Of a stretch of 34,348 bases of DNA, positions 14,784-22,825 are shown piece after piece. The notes below the pieces were generated by a model. The model saw only the letters and a program-made list of their open reading frames with translations. It was not told the DNA's origin and did not search any database. The stretch is taken from assembly GCA_031276235.1 (NCBI GenBank), contig JAISNL010000169.1, forward strand, positions 1 through 34,348, in the 5' to 3' direction. Numbering within the stretch: position 1 is the stretch's first letter; each line of letters opens with the position of its first letter. Source of the DNA: Prevotellaceae bacterium. Lineage in GTDB: Bacteria > Bacteroidota > Bacteroidia > Bacteroidales > UBA932. The position numbers were made by a program, and so were the translations under genes.

Positions 14784-16199
14784 TTACAGTTTTGATTCAT
14801 TTATTGACAAAATATCTGTAATGAGTTTGTTATCGGGTGAATTTTCAAAGTCAGTCCATATCGTATTTATCAGTTTTGAGATATCTTTATATCCGTCGTT
14901 GTCCGCAGCAAAATCGCTGTTATTCAATTTTTCCAAATGAGAAAAAATTGTTGCGATGGTCATTCTGTTAATATCAAACGCAGGCTGATAACCGTATTCT
15001 TTATCGTTATTTGAAACGACTTCTGAAAGTATTCCCGATTCAACCAGACTGTTTACAACCGTACGCACAATACGTGTGGGCAATGCAAGAGTTTCGGAAA
15101 TATGCGATATTTCTGGCGGAGCGCTTTGATTTTTGAAATTAACGGCAATCATGCGCATTATGAGCAGCGCCAATATTTTGCGCTGATAAAAGCTTGTATG
15201 TTCCGATTCTTTTTCGCTTTCATAGTGGTCTATATTTTGATAGGCAAAAGCAAGTTCTGCGCCAAGCAATACAATGAGCCAGCTCAGTTGCGCCCACATC
15301 AGAAACAGCGGTATGGCTGCAAAAGTTCCGTAAATTGCGCTTAATTTTGTAATCGAAACCTGCGAATAAACGTATAAATCCTGAGTCAATTGAAACAAAG
15401 AACCGGCAATTACTCCTGCAAGCAGAGCATGTGAAAATTTAACTCTTGTATTGGGCATGAACTTATAAATCAGCGCAAACAGAATCCAAACGGAAACATA
15501 AGGAATACATTCGTACAAAATATTCAATACAGGACTGATACTGTCGAGAAACGACAGCGAAGATGCAATTCCGCCTACATCATGATTTACTGCAAGCGAA
15601 ACGCTTATTGACACCATTAAAAATACGGGAGCAATGATAAACACAGCCAGATAATTTGTAATACGGTTTTTCCACGAACGCGGATTTTTTACGTTCCACA
15701 CATGGTTAAACGATTCTTCGATATGAATCAATAATTTAAGGCAAGCCCACAGCAACATTATAATTCCTATGCCGGCAATAAGCCCGTTTTTTGTGTTTTT
15801 CAAAGTAGAATCCACAAAATTCAGCACCCATTGTATAATATCCTGCTGGTCAGAAAAATTTTCAAACAAAAAAGTTCTGAGTTCTGTTTCGTAATTAAAT
15901 CCTTTTGCTATTGCAAAAACCAGCGCTGCAATCGGAATCAGCGACATCAGAGTATAATACGTTAGCGCCGAAGCGCGTACTGTTATTTTATCTTCAACGA
16001 ACGAACGTATTGCAATGATTATTATTTTCAACTGTCTGGTAAGAAATGAATCGTTTCGGCTTGGTTTTTCTTTTGTCAAATACCAAATATCGCGAGTAAC
16101 AAATCTTACAAAACGCCGTATGAAGTCCGATATAATTACAAATATGTTTATGTTTCTTTTCAACTGTTTTATGTATTCATATTTACTTTTAACAGTCAA
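14784..16199 (-). CDS. YihY/BrkB-family membrane protein
   Basis: Inner-membrane protein of the YihY/BrkB family (once misnamed RNase BN); molecular function not established. The core spans about residues 60-330 with six hydrophobic segments: VRASALTYYTLMSLIPIAALVFA, LIAGIGIIMLLWACLKLLIHIEESFNHVWNVK, ITNYLAVFIIAPVFLMVSIS, and the family-typical IYGTFAAIPLFLMWAQLSWLIVLLGAELAFAYQ. The last ~140 residues form a soluble tail with a winged-helix look (ISETLALPTRIVRTVVNSLVESGIL). The ORF begins with a TTG and has no ATG anywhere near the N-terminus. A TACTTTTG box overlaps that TTG, so if the box is used, translation must begin further in, for example at the TTG of codon 13. Start uncertain. Confidence 0.87.
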   Translation of the reverse strand: MTVKSKYEYIKQLKRNINIFVIISDFIRRFVRFVTRDIWYLTKEKPSRNDSFLTRQLKIIIIAIRSFVEDKITVRASALTYYTLMSLIPIAALVFAIAKGFNYETELRTFLFENFSDQQDIIQWVLNFVDSTLKNTKNGLIAGIGIIMLLWACLKLLIHIEESFNHVWNVKNPRSWKNRITNYLAVFIIAPVFLMVSISVSLAVNHDVGGIASSLSFLDSISPVLNILYECIPYVSVWILFALIYKFMPNTRVKFSHALLAGVIAGSLFQLTQDLYVYSQVSITKLSAIYGTFAAIPLFLMWAQLSWLIVLLGAELAFAYQNIDHYESEKESEHTSFYQRKILALLIMRMIAVNFKNQSAPPEISHISETLALPTRIVRTVVNSLVESGILSEVVSNNDKEYGYQPAFDINRMTIATIFSHLEKLNNSDFAADNDGYKDISKLINTIWTDFENSPDNKLITDILSINESKL

Positions 16200-16266
16200 A
16201 AGTACAAAAATAAATATTCAAATGATGTTTATTGATGCAAAATATTTTTTATTCACAATTATTTTG

Positions 16267-16274
16267 TATTTTTG
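16267..16274 (+). promoter_or_regulatory. -7 box (TATTTTTG) for the tRNA-Leu genes
   Basis: TATTTTTG ends 11 nt before the first base of tRNA-Leu(CAG), the right position for a tRNA promoter. A matching upstream TTG element is not obvious. Confidence 0.5.
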
Positions 16275-16284
16275 CGCCGTCATT

Positions 16285-16368
16285 GCCCGAATGGCGGAAT
16301 TGGCAGACGCACTAGTTTCAGGGACTAGCGACCGCAAGGTTGTGCAGGTTCGATCCCTGTTTCGGGCA
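16285..16368 (+). tRNA. tRNA-Leu (anticodon CAG)
   Basis: 84 nt. Acceptor GCCCGAA pairs with TTCGGGC; anticodon stem CTAGT/ACTAG encloses the loop TTCAGGG, giving anticodon CAG (reads CUG). It has the long variable arm of class II tRNAs (CGACCGCAAGGTTGT) and TTCGATC in the T loop. The 3' CCA is not encoded. The ORFs overlapping it are shadows. Confidence 0.96.
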
Positions 16369-16490
16369 CAGTATGAAAATGAAATTCTTATGTACAGAAA
16401 ACTGTTTTGTTTGCGGTTTCTGTATTTGTTGACAAAAATCAAGATAATATTATAAATCAATAAAATCTTGTTTTTTGAAGGTTCAAAAAA

Positions 16491-16574
16491 GCCCAGGTGG
16501 TGAAATTGGTAGACACACCACTTTGAGGGGGTGGCGCCGGTTGCGGTGTGCAAGTTCGAGTCTTGTCCTGGGCA
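16491..16574 (+). tRNA. tRNA-Leu (anticodon GAG)
   Basis: 84 nt, 122 nt after the first tRNA. Acceptor GCCCAGG pairs with CCTGGGC; anticodon stem CCACT/GGTGG encloses the loop TTGAGGG, giving anticodon GAG (reads CUC and CUU). Long variable arm, TTCGAGT in the T loop, and no encoded CCA. It may share a transcript with the upstream tRNA. Confidence 0.96.
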
Positions 16575-16768
16575 CGCACAAAACTGTGTTATTATACTGA
16601 TAGCATAGTTTTATTTTTGTAAAATGTTCACATTATAAGACAGAATAAAAGACTTTTGATTTTATTAATAAAGTTGATTCTGAAACATTTTGTTGTTTTT
16701 AATACTTATTCGTTCCTTAATAATTCAGCACCTTATTGATATATAATAAAATAATTAATAAAAATACT

Positions 16769-16807
16769 CTGGATTGCATCACCTTTCGGGTTCACAATGA
16801 CACGGTG
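16769..16807 (+). repeat. Dispersed GGATTGC/CAATGA-type element, copy 2
   Basis: Begins CTGGATTGCATC and ends CAATGACACGGTG, related to the element at 3127-3162 on the other strand. Sits in the spacer between the tRNAs and the glcF-like gene. Confidence 0.5.
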
Positions 16808-16832
16808 CGGGCAAAAATCGCCCCCTACCCTT

Positions 16833-18161
16833 TCAACTGTTAACTGTTAACTGTTCGGCGTAAAGTTCTACAACGTGCTTTACTTCTACATTATCGCCGT
16901 TTTGGGAAAGCATGTCCATAAGCTGCAACATACACGCGGGACATGCAGCAGCAACAATATCGGGCTTTACCGATACTGCATTGTTGCGCTTTCGCTGCCC
17001 GATTTTGTTAGCCAGCGCGTGCTGAGTAAGGGTGAAACTGCCGCCGCTGCCGCAGCATCTGTCGGCTTCGGGCATTTCTACAAATTCAAGCCCCGACAGG
17101 TTTTTCAATATTTTGCGCGGCTGTGCAAATATTCCCAGCGTTTTTTTCAAATGGCACGAGTCGTGATAGGTAACTCTGCGTGTGCAGCCTGCATTTGCCG
17201 ATTGTGTGAAATCGACATTGAGAACATCAACCAGAAATTCGGTAATATCCACTGTTTTATCGTGTATTTTTTCTATTTGCAGCCGCTCGCCGTCAGTAAA
17301 GTCTTTTCTGAATCTGAACCAGTTTTCCTTGATGCTCGAAACGCATGTGGCGCAAGGCGATACCAGATAATCAAATTCTGCCTGCGAGAGCAAATCGAGA
17401 TTTATTTTCACCAGACGTTTGAACGAGGTATAATCGCCCGATACCAGATTTGGGATTCCGCAACATACCATAGTGTCGGGCATAAAAACTCCCACATCGT
17501 GTTTTTCAAATACTTTGAGGCTGGCTTCTGCCACCCGCACAAAAAGTTTATCGGGTACGCAGCCGGGGAAAAATGCTATTTTGATTCCGCTTTTGGCGGC
17601 TGATGTATTTATTTTTCCGTATTTTGCTGAAAAAGTTTTTGCCGCCAGAGGCTGAAAATGGCGTTTGCCTGCAAATGGACGCAGCAGCGGAAATTCAAAC
17701 ATACCCATGTTTTTATTGGCTTTGCGCCTGAAAAAACGTTGAAGTCGCCCCGCAACGGCAACAAAAAAACTCATTAGCTTTGGATGAGGCAAGATGAATC
17801 GAAAAATAATTTTTTTCACTCCGCTCAATCCTTTATATTCGGCAAGCAGCTGGCGTGCGTGCAAAAAAATTTCTATTGTATTTACACCCGAAGGGCAATT
17901 TGTCTGACATGAGCCGCAGAGCAGGCATCTGTCGAGGCGTTCGCTCAATCCATCTGCATCTTTGAGCATTTCGTAAGCCATGTTTTCCAAAAGTGCAATT
18001 TTGCCGCGACTGACATCCGCTTCTTTCAGCGTAACTCCGTAAACCGGACACACCGCCTGACACAGCCCGCAGCGCATACATCCTGTGAGGCTATCGTCGA
18101 TGGCAAGCAACTGCTGGGTCAACTTTGCAAGGGATGCGTTTTTTTTGTTTTTCTGTTTCAT
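16833..18161 (-). CDS. glcF: Iron-sulfur subunit of glycolate/2-hydroxyacid oxidase (GlcF-like)
   Basis: Electron-transfer partner of the FAD protein encoded just upstream, passing electrons from oxidation of a 2-hydroxyacid such as glycolate or lactate towards the respiratory chain. It has two 4Fe-4S motifs (CMRCGLCQAVCP near residue 35 and CLLCGSCQTNCP near 88) and two CCG domains (FFPGCVPD...CCGIPNLVSGD, and HDSCHLKKTLG...CCGSGGSF), the standard GlcF layout. ORF-track codon 1 is GTG; the ATG next to it (18161) is preferred. The FAD gene ends 11 nt upstream of this ATG, so they form an operon. The C-terminus (LTVNS) and stop come from a heptamer repeat. Confidence 0.9.
   Translation of the reverse strand: MKQKNKKNASLAKLTQQLLAIDDSLTGCMRCGLCQAVCPVYGVTLKEADVSRGKIALLENMAYEMLKDADGLSERLDRCLLCGSCQTNCPSGVNTIEIFLHARQLLAEYKGLSGVKKIIFRFILPHPKLMSFFVAVAGRLQRFFRRKANKNMGMFEFPLLRPFAGKRHFQPLAAKTFSAKYGKINTSAAKSGIKIAFFPGCVPDKLFVRVAEASLKVFEKHDVGVFMPDTMVCCGIPNLVSGDYTSFKRLVKINLDLLSQAEFDYLVSPCATCVSSIKENWFRFRKDFTDGERLQIEKIHDKTVDITEFLVDVLNVDFTQSANAGCTRRVTYHDSCHLKKTLGIFAQPRKILKNLSGLEFVEMPEADRCCGSGGSFTLTQHALANKIGQRKRNNAVSVKPDIVAAACPACMLQLMDMLSQNGDNVEVKHVVELYAEQLTVNS
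16835..16855. repeat. Three tandem AACTGTT heptamers at the end of the glcF-like gene
   Basis: AACTGTT repeated three times. On the minus strand it encodes the last residues (QLTVNS) of the iron-sulfur protein, and the stop codon follows directly. It is the same heptamer family as the inverted repeat at 6422-6480. Confidence 0.85.
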
Positions 18162-18172
18162 CACTGCGTCAG

Positions 18173-19555
18173 TTATAAAATCTTTTTGCCTGCATTAAAA
18201 AGATATTCAGGGTCGATAGCAAGTCTCAATTTTTTTGAGAAGTCAACGGTCGCTCTGTTTGTTTCTTTTTCCATCCATTTTGCTTTAGCCATTCCAATGC
18301 CGTGTTCGCCTGAAAGCGTTCCCTGCAATTTAAGGGCGGAGTCAAAAATTTCATCTACGGCATCTTCAACCCTTCTAAATTCTTCCTTATTGCGTCTGTC
18401 GCAAAGAATTACAGGATGCAGATTTCCATCGCCGGCATGACCGAAAGTTCCTATTTCAAGATTATGCTTCAGCGCAATTCTGTTGATTTCGGCAACCATT
18501 GCAGGCACTTTTGAGCGCGGCACGGTGGCATCTTCCAATACGGTAGTGGGGCGAGCCCGCGCCAGAGCGGGAAGGGCATTGCGCCGCGCTTCCCAAAGTC
18601 TGTTTTTTTCATCGGCATCTTTTGCCATCCTTATATCAGCGGCTCCGCATTTGCGACACAGATCTGTTACTTTGTTTGCGTCATCTTCCACAGCCTGAAT
18701 ATGGCTGCCATCTACTTCGATAAGAAGAATAGCGGCTGCATCAACAGGTAATCCCGCTTTGGTGTGCATTTCTACGTATTTGATACATTTTCGGTCTAAT
18801 ATTTCAAGCGTACACGGGATAATATGCGCAGCAATAATTGCGGCGACAGTTTCGGAGGCTGCGGCAATATCGTCATAGACAGCCATCATTGCTTTTGAAG
18901 CCTTTGGAGGAGGCACAAGTTTGAGAATAAGCTGCGAAAATATTCCGAGCGTTCCTTCCGAGCCAAGCATCATTCCGCTCAAATTGTATCCTGTAACACA
19001 TTTCACTGTGCGCGAACCTGTTTTAATGAGGTTCCCATTACAGTCAAAAAATTCCATCCCCATGAGGTAATCTTTGGTAACTCCGTATTTCAAGCCGCGT
19101 AAGCCGCCGGCATTGAGGGCAACGTTTCCGCCAAGGGTAGAAACGGTTTGCGAACCGGGGTCGGGCGGGTAGAAAAGTCCGCGAGCGCTTACCGCTTCGG
19201 CAAAAACGGAAGTAACTACGCCGGGTTCAACGACAGCGTACAAGTCGTCTTCATTGATTTCAATAATTCTGTTAAGCCTGCAGGTAAGTATCACAACCGA
19301 ATCGGCAGATGAGGGAATAACCGCTCCCGAAAGATTTGAACCCGCGCCGCGCACGGTAACAGGCAATCCGTTGGCATAAGCAAGTTTTACGGTTTTGCCC
19401 AGTTGCTCGCCTGTTTCGGGCATAACCACCAAAGCAGGCGTTTGCGGCGTCAGCACCGCAGCATCGTATGAATAAGCCTGACGGTCGGCTTCATCGGTAA
19501 AAACATGTTCCCTGCCAACAATAGCCATAAATTCTTTTATGAGATTTATATTCAT
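18173..19555 (-). CDS. glcD: FAD-linked glycolate/D-lactate oxidase subunit (GlcD-like)
   Basis: Flavoprotein of the VAO/PCMH family that oxidises a 2-hydroxyacid; pairs with the downstream iron-sulfur protein. FAD-binding segments are clear: PVTVRGAGSNLSGAVIP, FYPPDPGSQTVSTLGGNVALNAGG, GYNLSGMMLGSEGTLGIF; the C-terminal domain has GHAGDGNLHPVI and GTLSGEHGIGMAK. The ORF track opens at 19669, but a TACCTTTG promoter box at 19575-19582 lies inside that extension, so translation must start at the ATG at 19561 or, more typically for the family, 19555 (MNINLIKEF). About 460 residues, normal length. The substrate (glycolate, D-lactate or another) cannot be fixed from sequence. Confidence 0.9.
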   Translation of the reverse strand: MNINLIKEFMAIVGREHVFTDEADRQAYSYDAAVLTPQTPALVVMPETGEQLGKTVKLAYANGLPVTVRGAGSNLSGAVIPSSADSVVILTCRLNRIIEINEDDLYAVVEPGVVTSVFAEAVSARGLFYPPDPGSQTVSTLGGNVALNAGGLRGLKYGVTKDYLMGMEFFDCNGNLIKTGSRTVKCVTGYNLSGMMLGSEGTLGIFSQLILKLVPPPKASKAMMAVYDDIAAASETVAAIIAAHIIPCTLEILDRKCIKYVEMHTKAGLPVDAAAILLIEVDGSHIQAVEDDANKVTDLCRKCGAADIRMAKDADEKNRLWEARRNALPALARARPTTVLEDATVPRSKVPAMVAEINRIALKHNLEIGTFGHAGDGNLHPVILCDRRNKEEFRRVEDAVDEIFDSALKLQGTLSGEHGIGMAKAKWMEKETNRATVDFSKKLRLAIDPEYLFNAGKKIL

Positions 19556-19574
19556 AATCATTTCAAATTTAGCG

Positions 19575-19582
19575 CAAAGGTA
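19575..19582 (-). promoter_or_regulatory. -7 box (TACCTTTG) for the glcDF operon
   Basis: Perfect TAnnTTTG 19 nt before the 19555 start; it rules out the first 36-38 codons of the longest ORF. Confidence 0.6.
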
Positions 19583-19846
19583 ACTATTTATTTTTAAGAT
19601 TTCCCCGATACAAAGCATACAGCCCCGTAAGGGAAGAGCCTGCATTAGACAGTCGTTCCGCAATAACAATTAAAGTTGCTTATTAATAATAAACTGCAAA
19701 AGGAAATTAGCATAAAACATACCGCGTTTTGTTTCCAATAATCAACATGCAGAAACTTTTAATTTTCAATTTGAGCTAATATTTAATGTTTTAGAAATAT
19801 TTTATAAAATTAAAACCAGCTTCGGCTGTTTCTGAAGTTTTATTTG

Positions 19847-19854
19847 TACTTTTG
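19847..19854 (+). promoter_or_regulatory. -7 box (TACTTTTG) for glyS
   Basis: Perfect TAnnTTTG 41 nt before the glyS ATG. Confidence 0.55.
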
Positions 19855-19895
19855 TCGCTCAAAAATGTTTTTTGTTTTATGAAAATATATTAAAA

Positions 19896-21440
19896 ATGAC
19901 ACAGGAAGATTTGTTTAAAAAACTTATTGCTCACTCAAAAGAATACGGTTTTATTTTTCAATCGAGCGAAATTTATGATGGTTTAAGCGCCGTATATGAT
20001 TACGGACAGTTGGGCGCAGAATTGAAAAACAACATTAAAAAATACTGGTGGGAAGCAATGGTCAGGCTCAACGATAATATTGTAGGCATAGATTCTGCAA
20101 TTTTCATGCATCCGCGCATTTGGGAAGCATCGGGACACATAGGCGCATTCAACGATCCGCTGATAGACAATAAGGATTCAAAAAAACGCTATAGAGCAGA
20201 CGTACTGCTTGAAGAACATATTGCCAAAATTGAAGAAAAAATTGAAAAAGAAGTTGAAAAAGGCAGAAAGAAATTTGCAGAAAATTTTGACGAAGCAAAA
20301 TTTAAAGAAACAAATCCCAATGTCATAAGGCATCAAAATAAAATCGCCGATATTCAAAATCGCATGAACTCAGCTTTGAACAGCAATGATTTGGATGCGC
20401 TCAAGCAATTAATATTGGATTGCGAAATTGTGTGTCCCGTATCGGGAACGCGTAACTGGACTGACGTCAGGCAATTCAATTTAATGTTTTCGCTGCAAAT
20501 GGGATCGACTGCCGAAGGCGCTAATACTATTTATTTGCGTCCCGAAACAGCACAGGGCATTTTTGTGAATTTTCTAAATGTTCAGAAAACCGGTCGTATG
20601 AAAATTCCATTCGGAATTGCGCAAACAGGCAAAGCATTTCGCAACGAAATAGTTGCACGTCAGTTTATATTCCGAATGAGAGAATTTGAACAAATGGAAA
20701 TGCAATTTTTTGTGCGTCCGGGCGAAGAACTTAAATGGTTTGAACAGTGGAAAACAAATCGTATGAAATGGCATAAACTGCTTGGTTTGGGCGATGAAAA
20801 TTATCGTTTCCACGACCATGAAAAACTTGCGCATTATGCCAATGCAGCAACCGATATTGAGTTTCACTTCCCGTTCGGGTTCAAAGAAGTTGAAGGAATA
20901 CATTCTCGAACAGATTTTGACCTCGGAAATCATCAAAAATATTCAGGAAAAAAACTCCAATATTTTGATTCCGAAACAGGTGAAAGTTATGTTCCCTATG
21001 TTATCGAAACATCTATCGGCGTTGACCGAATGACGCTTTTGATTTTGTCGGCAGCGTATCGCGAAGAGCAACTGGCTGACGGCGAACAACGCATTGTGCT
21101 TCGTATTCCGCCCGTACTTGCGCCTGTGAAACTGGCAGTATTGCCTTTGCTGAAAAAAGATGGATTGCCCGAAAAAGCGCGTGAGATATTAAACGCATTA
21201 AAATGCGATTTTTATTGCCAATACGATGAAAAAGATTCAATCGGTAAACGCTATCGCCGTCAAGATGCAATAGGTACGCCGTTTTGCATAACGGTTGATC
21301 ATAAAACAATGGAAGATAATACTGTAACAGTCCGACACCGCGACAGTATGGAACAGCAGCGCGTGGCAATTTCGAAAATACATGAAATTATATGCGAACA
21401 AGTAAGTTTCAAAAATATTTTTGAGCAATTAATGATGTAA
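19896..21440 (+). CDS. glyS: Glycyl-tRNA synthetase (single-chain, alpha2 type)
   Basis: Charges tRNA-Gly with glycine using ATP; class II synthetase of the homodimeric (eukaryote-like) kind. Seen: YDYGQLGAELKNNIKKYWW near the N-terminus, CPVSGTRNWTDVRQFNLMF, the motif 2 region AFRNEIVARQFIFRMREFEQMEMQFF, motif 3 SIGVDRMTLLIL, and a C-terminal anticodon-binding domain (APVKLAVLPL...YRRQDAIGTPFCITVDH). The ORF-track start is a TTG (19872); the ATG at 19896 (MTQEDLFKK) fits the family and gives 514 residues. Transcribed alone; convergent with murF across a 39-bp gap with no clear terminator. Confidence 0.97.
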   Translation: MTQEDLFKKLIAHSKEYGFIFQSSEIYDGLSAVYDYGQLGAELKNNIKKYWWEAMVRLNDNIVGIDSAIFMHPRIWEASGHIGAFNDPLIDNKDSKKRYRADVLLEEHIAKIEEKIEKEVEKGRKKFAENFDEAKFKETNPNVIRHQNKIADIQNRMNSALNSNDLDALKQLILDCEIVCPVSGTRNWTDVRQFNLMFSLQMGSTAEGANTIYLRPETAQGIFVNFLNVQKTGRMKIPFGIAQTGKAFRNEIVARQFIFRMREFEQMEMQFFVRPGEELKWFEQWKTNRMKWHKLLGLGDENYRFHDHEKLAHYANAATDIEFHFPFGFKEVEGIHSRTDFDLGNHQKYSGKKLQYFDSETGESYVPYVIETSIGVDRMTLLILSAAYREEQLADGEQRIVLRIPPVLAPVKLAVLPLLKKDGLPEKAREILNALKCDFYCQYDEKDSIGKRYRRQDAIGTPFCITVDHKTMEDNTVTVRHRDSMEQQRVAISKIHEIICEQVSFKNIFEQLMM

Positions 21441-21479
21441 CAGCCAAGCCTTACAAATCAGTTCAAGCGGTATGTGCTG

Positions 21480-22769
21480 CTACAAATATTTTTCTGTTTT
21501 TTCGAGATGCACGCCGTGCGAGCCTTTTATCAGAATTGTTCGATTTGAAATTTTGTTTACACATAAATATTTTATGCAGTCATCAACGTCTTTGAAGCAT
21601 TGAAACAATGTATTTTGTGCAGCTTTTGCAAAGCCGCCGCCAACAAATATTACATCATTTATATTCGATTCGATTATCATTTGTACAATATTCAAATGTT
21701 CTGTTTCGCTGCTTGCTCCAAGTTCGTACATATCTCCAAGTATCAACATTTTGTTAGCAGCTTTTTGATTAATAAAATTCTGCAATGATGCCTGCATACT
21801 CGTAGGATTTGCATTGTAGGCGTCCATGTACAGAATGTTGCGTTGTGTTTCTATTTTTTGAGAGCGATTATTATCAGGATTATAAGATTCTATTGCAGCG
21901 GCAATATCGGTATCCGAAACGTTGAAATACTTACCTGTTGCAATTGCCGACAAAATATTTTCAATATTATATATTCCTACCAATTTTGTGCTGACAGTTA
22001 TTTGATTGAATATAAATTTAAGATATGGATTTTCACTGTCGGACGGAACAATTTTTATCCCGTAATTTTGTTTGCTGTATGGTATAATGTTTTTTGTGGC
22101 GACGTATGTTTCTGCGGTTTGCGTAATTATATCAATATCTTTGTTTACAAATATTTTCCCATTGTTTTTTGCCAAAAATTCAAATAATTCGCCTTTTGCT
22201 TTCGCCACTCCGTCAATGTTTCCGAAAAATTCGAGATGCGCTTTTCCTATATTGTTTATCAGTCCGAAATTGGGTTTTGCAATTCGGCACAAAGTTGCAA
22301 TTTCACCGAAATGGTTTGTTCCCATTTCAACAATGGCAAAGTCATCGTTTGTTTTTATTTTAAGCAAAGTTAGCGGCACTCCTATGTGGTTGTTCAAATT
22401 TCCCTCGGTTACGGCTACTCTATATTTTTTTGAAAGCACTCGATATACAAGTTCTTTTGTTGTAGTTTTTCCGTTGCTGCCGGTAATAGCAAGTATAGGT
22501 ATTCCAAGCATTTCCCTGTGATATGTTGCTAAATTCTGCAAGGTTGCAAGAGTATCATCTACGATAATAATTTTTTCTGTTCCTGTAAGCGATTTGTCAT
22601 CTGCTATTGCGCAGACTGCTCCTTTATCAAGCGCGGAGTCAACAAATTGATTTCCATCAAAAGTATCTCCTTTAAGCGCTGCAAAAATAGAATTGGAAAC
22701 AACTTTTCTACTGTCGGTGATTATGTTGGGATATTTCTTGAATATTTCGTAAATTTCCGATATTTTCAT
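21480..22769 (-). CDS. murF: UDP-N-acetylmuramoyl-tripeptide:D-alanyl-D-alanine ligase
   Basis: Cytosolic Mur ligase adding D-Ala-D-Ala to the UDP-MurNAc-tripeptide in peptidoglycan synthesis. ITDSRKV and FAALKGDTFDGNQFV at the N-terminus, the P-loop GSNGKTTT (97-104), NLNNHIGVPLTLL, VEMGTNHFGEI, and the C-terminal ILGDMYELG...ILIKGSHGVHLE are all typical. 429 residues is normal. It follows the GldJ-type gene by 56 nt on the same strand, but a hairpin terminator lies between; no separate promoter was recognised, so expression probably relies on read-through. As I recall, gldJ-murF linkage is also seen in flavobacteria. Confidence 0.95.
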   Translation of the reverse strand: MKISEIYEIFKKYPNIITDSRKVVSNSIFAALKGDTFDGNQFVDSALDKGAVCAIADDKSLTGTEKIIIVDDTLATLQNLATYHREMLGIPILAITGSNGKTTTKELVYRVLSKKYRVAVTEGNLNNHIGVPLTLLKIKTNDDFAIVEMGTNHFGEIATLCRIAKPNFGLINNIGKAHLEFFGNIDGVAKAKGELFEFLAKNNGKIFVNKDIDIITQTAETYVATKNIIPYSKQNYGIKIVPSDSENPYLKFIFNQITVSTKLVGIYNIENILSAIATGKYFNVSDTDIAAAIESYNPDNNRSQKIETQRNILYMDAYNANPTSMQASLQNFINQKAANKMLILGDMYELGASSETEHLNIVQMIIESNINDVIFVGGGFAKAAQNTLFQCFKDVDDCIKYLCVNKISNRTILIKGSHGVHLEKTEKYL

Positions 22770-22788
22770 ATTATTTATTGCACAAAAA

Positions 22789-22817
22789 AATAAAAACCTC
22801 GTTTAGAGGTTTTTATT
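22789..22817. terminator. Terminator between gldJ and murF
   Basis: AATAAAAACCTC (22789-22800) and its exact complement GAGGTTTTTATT (22806-22817) form a 12-bp stem with a 5-nt loop; on the minus strand it is followed by TTTTTTTGTG. Directly after the GldJ stop at 22826. Confidence 0.8.
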
Positions 22818-22825
22818 TTTATCTG

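Noticed and set aside
14784-16199. Ribonuclease BN
   Set aside because: Older name for the YihY/BrkB family; the protein is a polytopic membrane protein with no nuclease motif.
16875-17603. 242-aa plus-strand ORF opposite the glcF-like gene
   Set aside because: Shadow ORF; the minus strand encodes all four cysteine-rich motifs of a GlcF protein.
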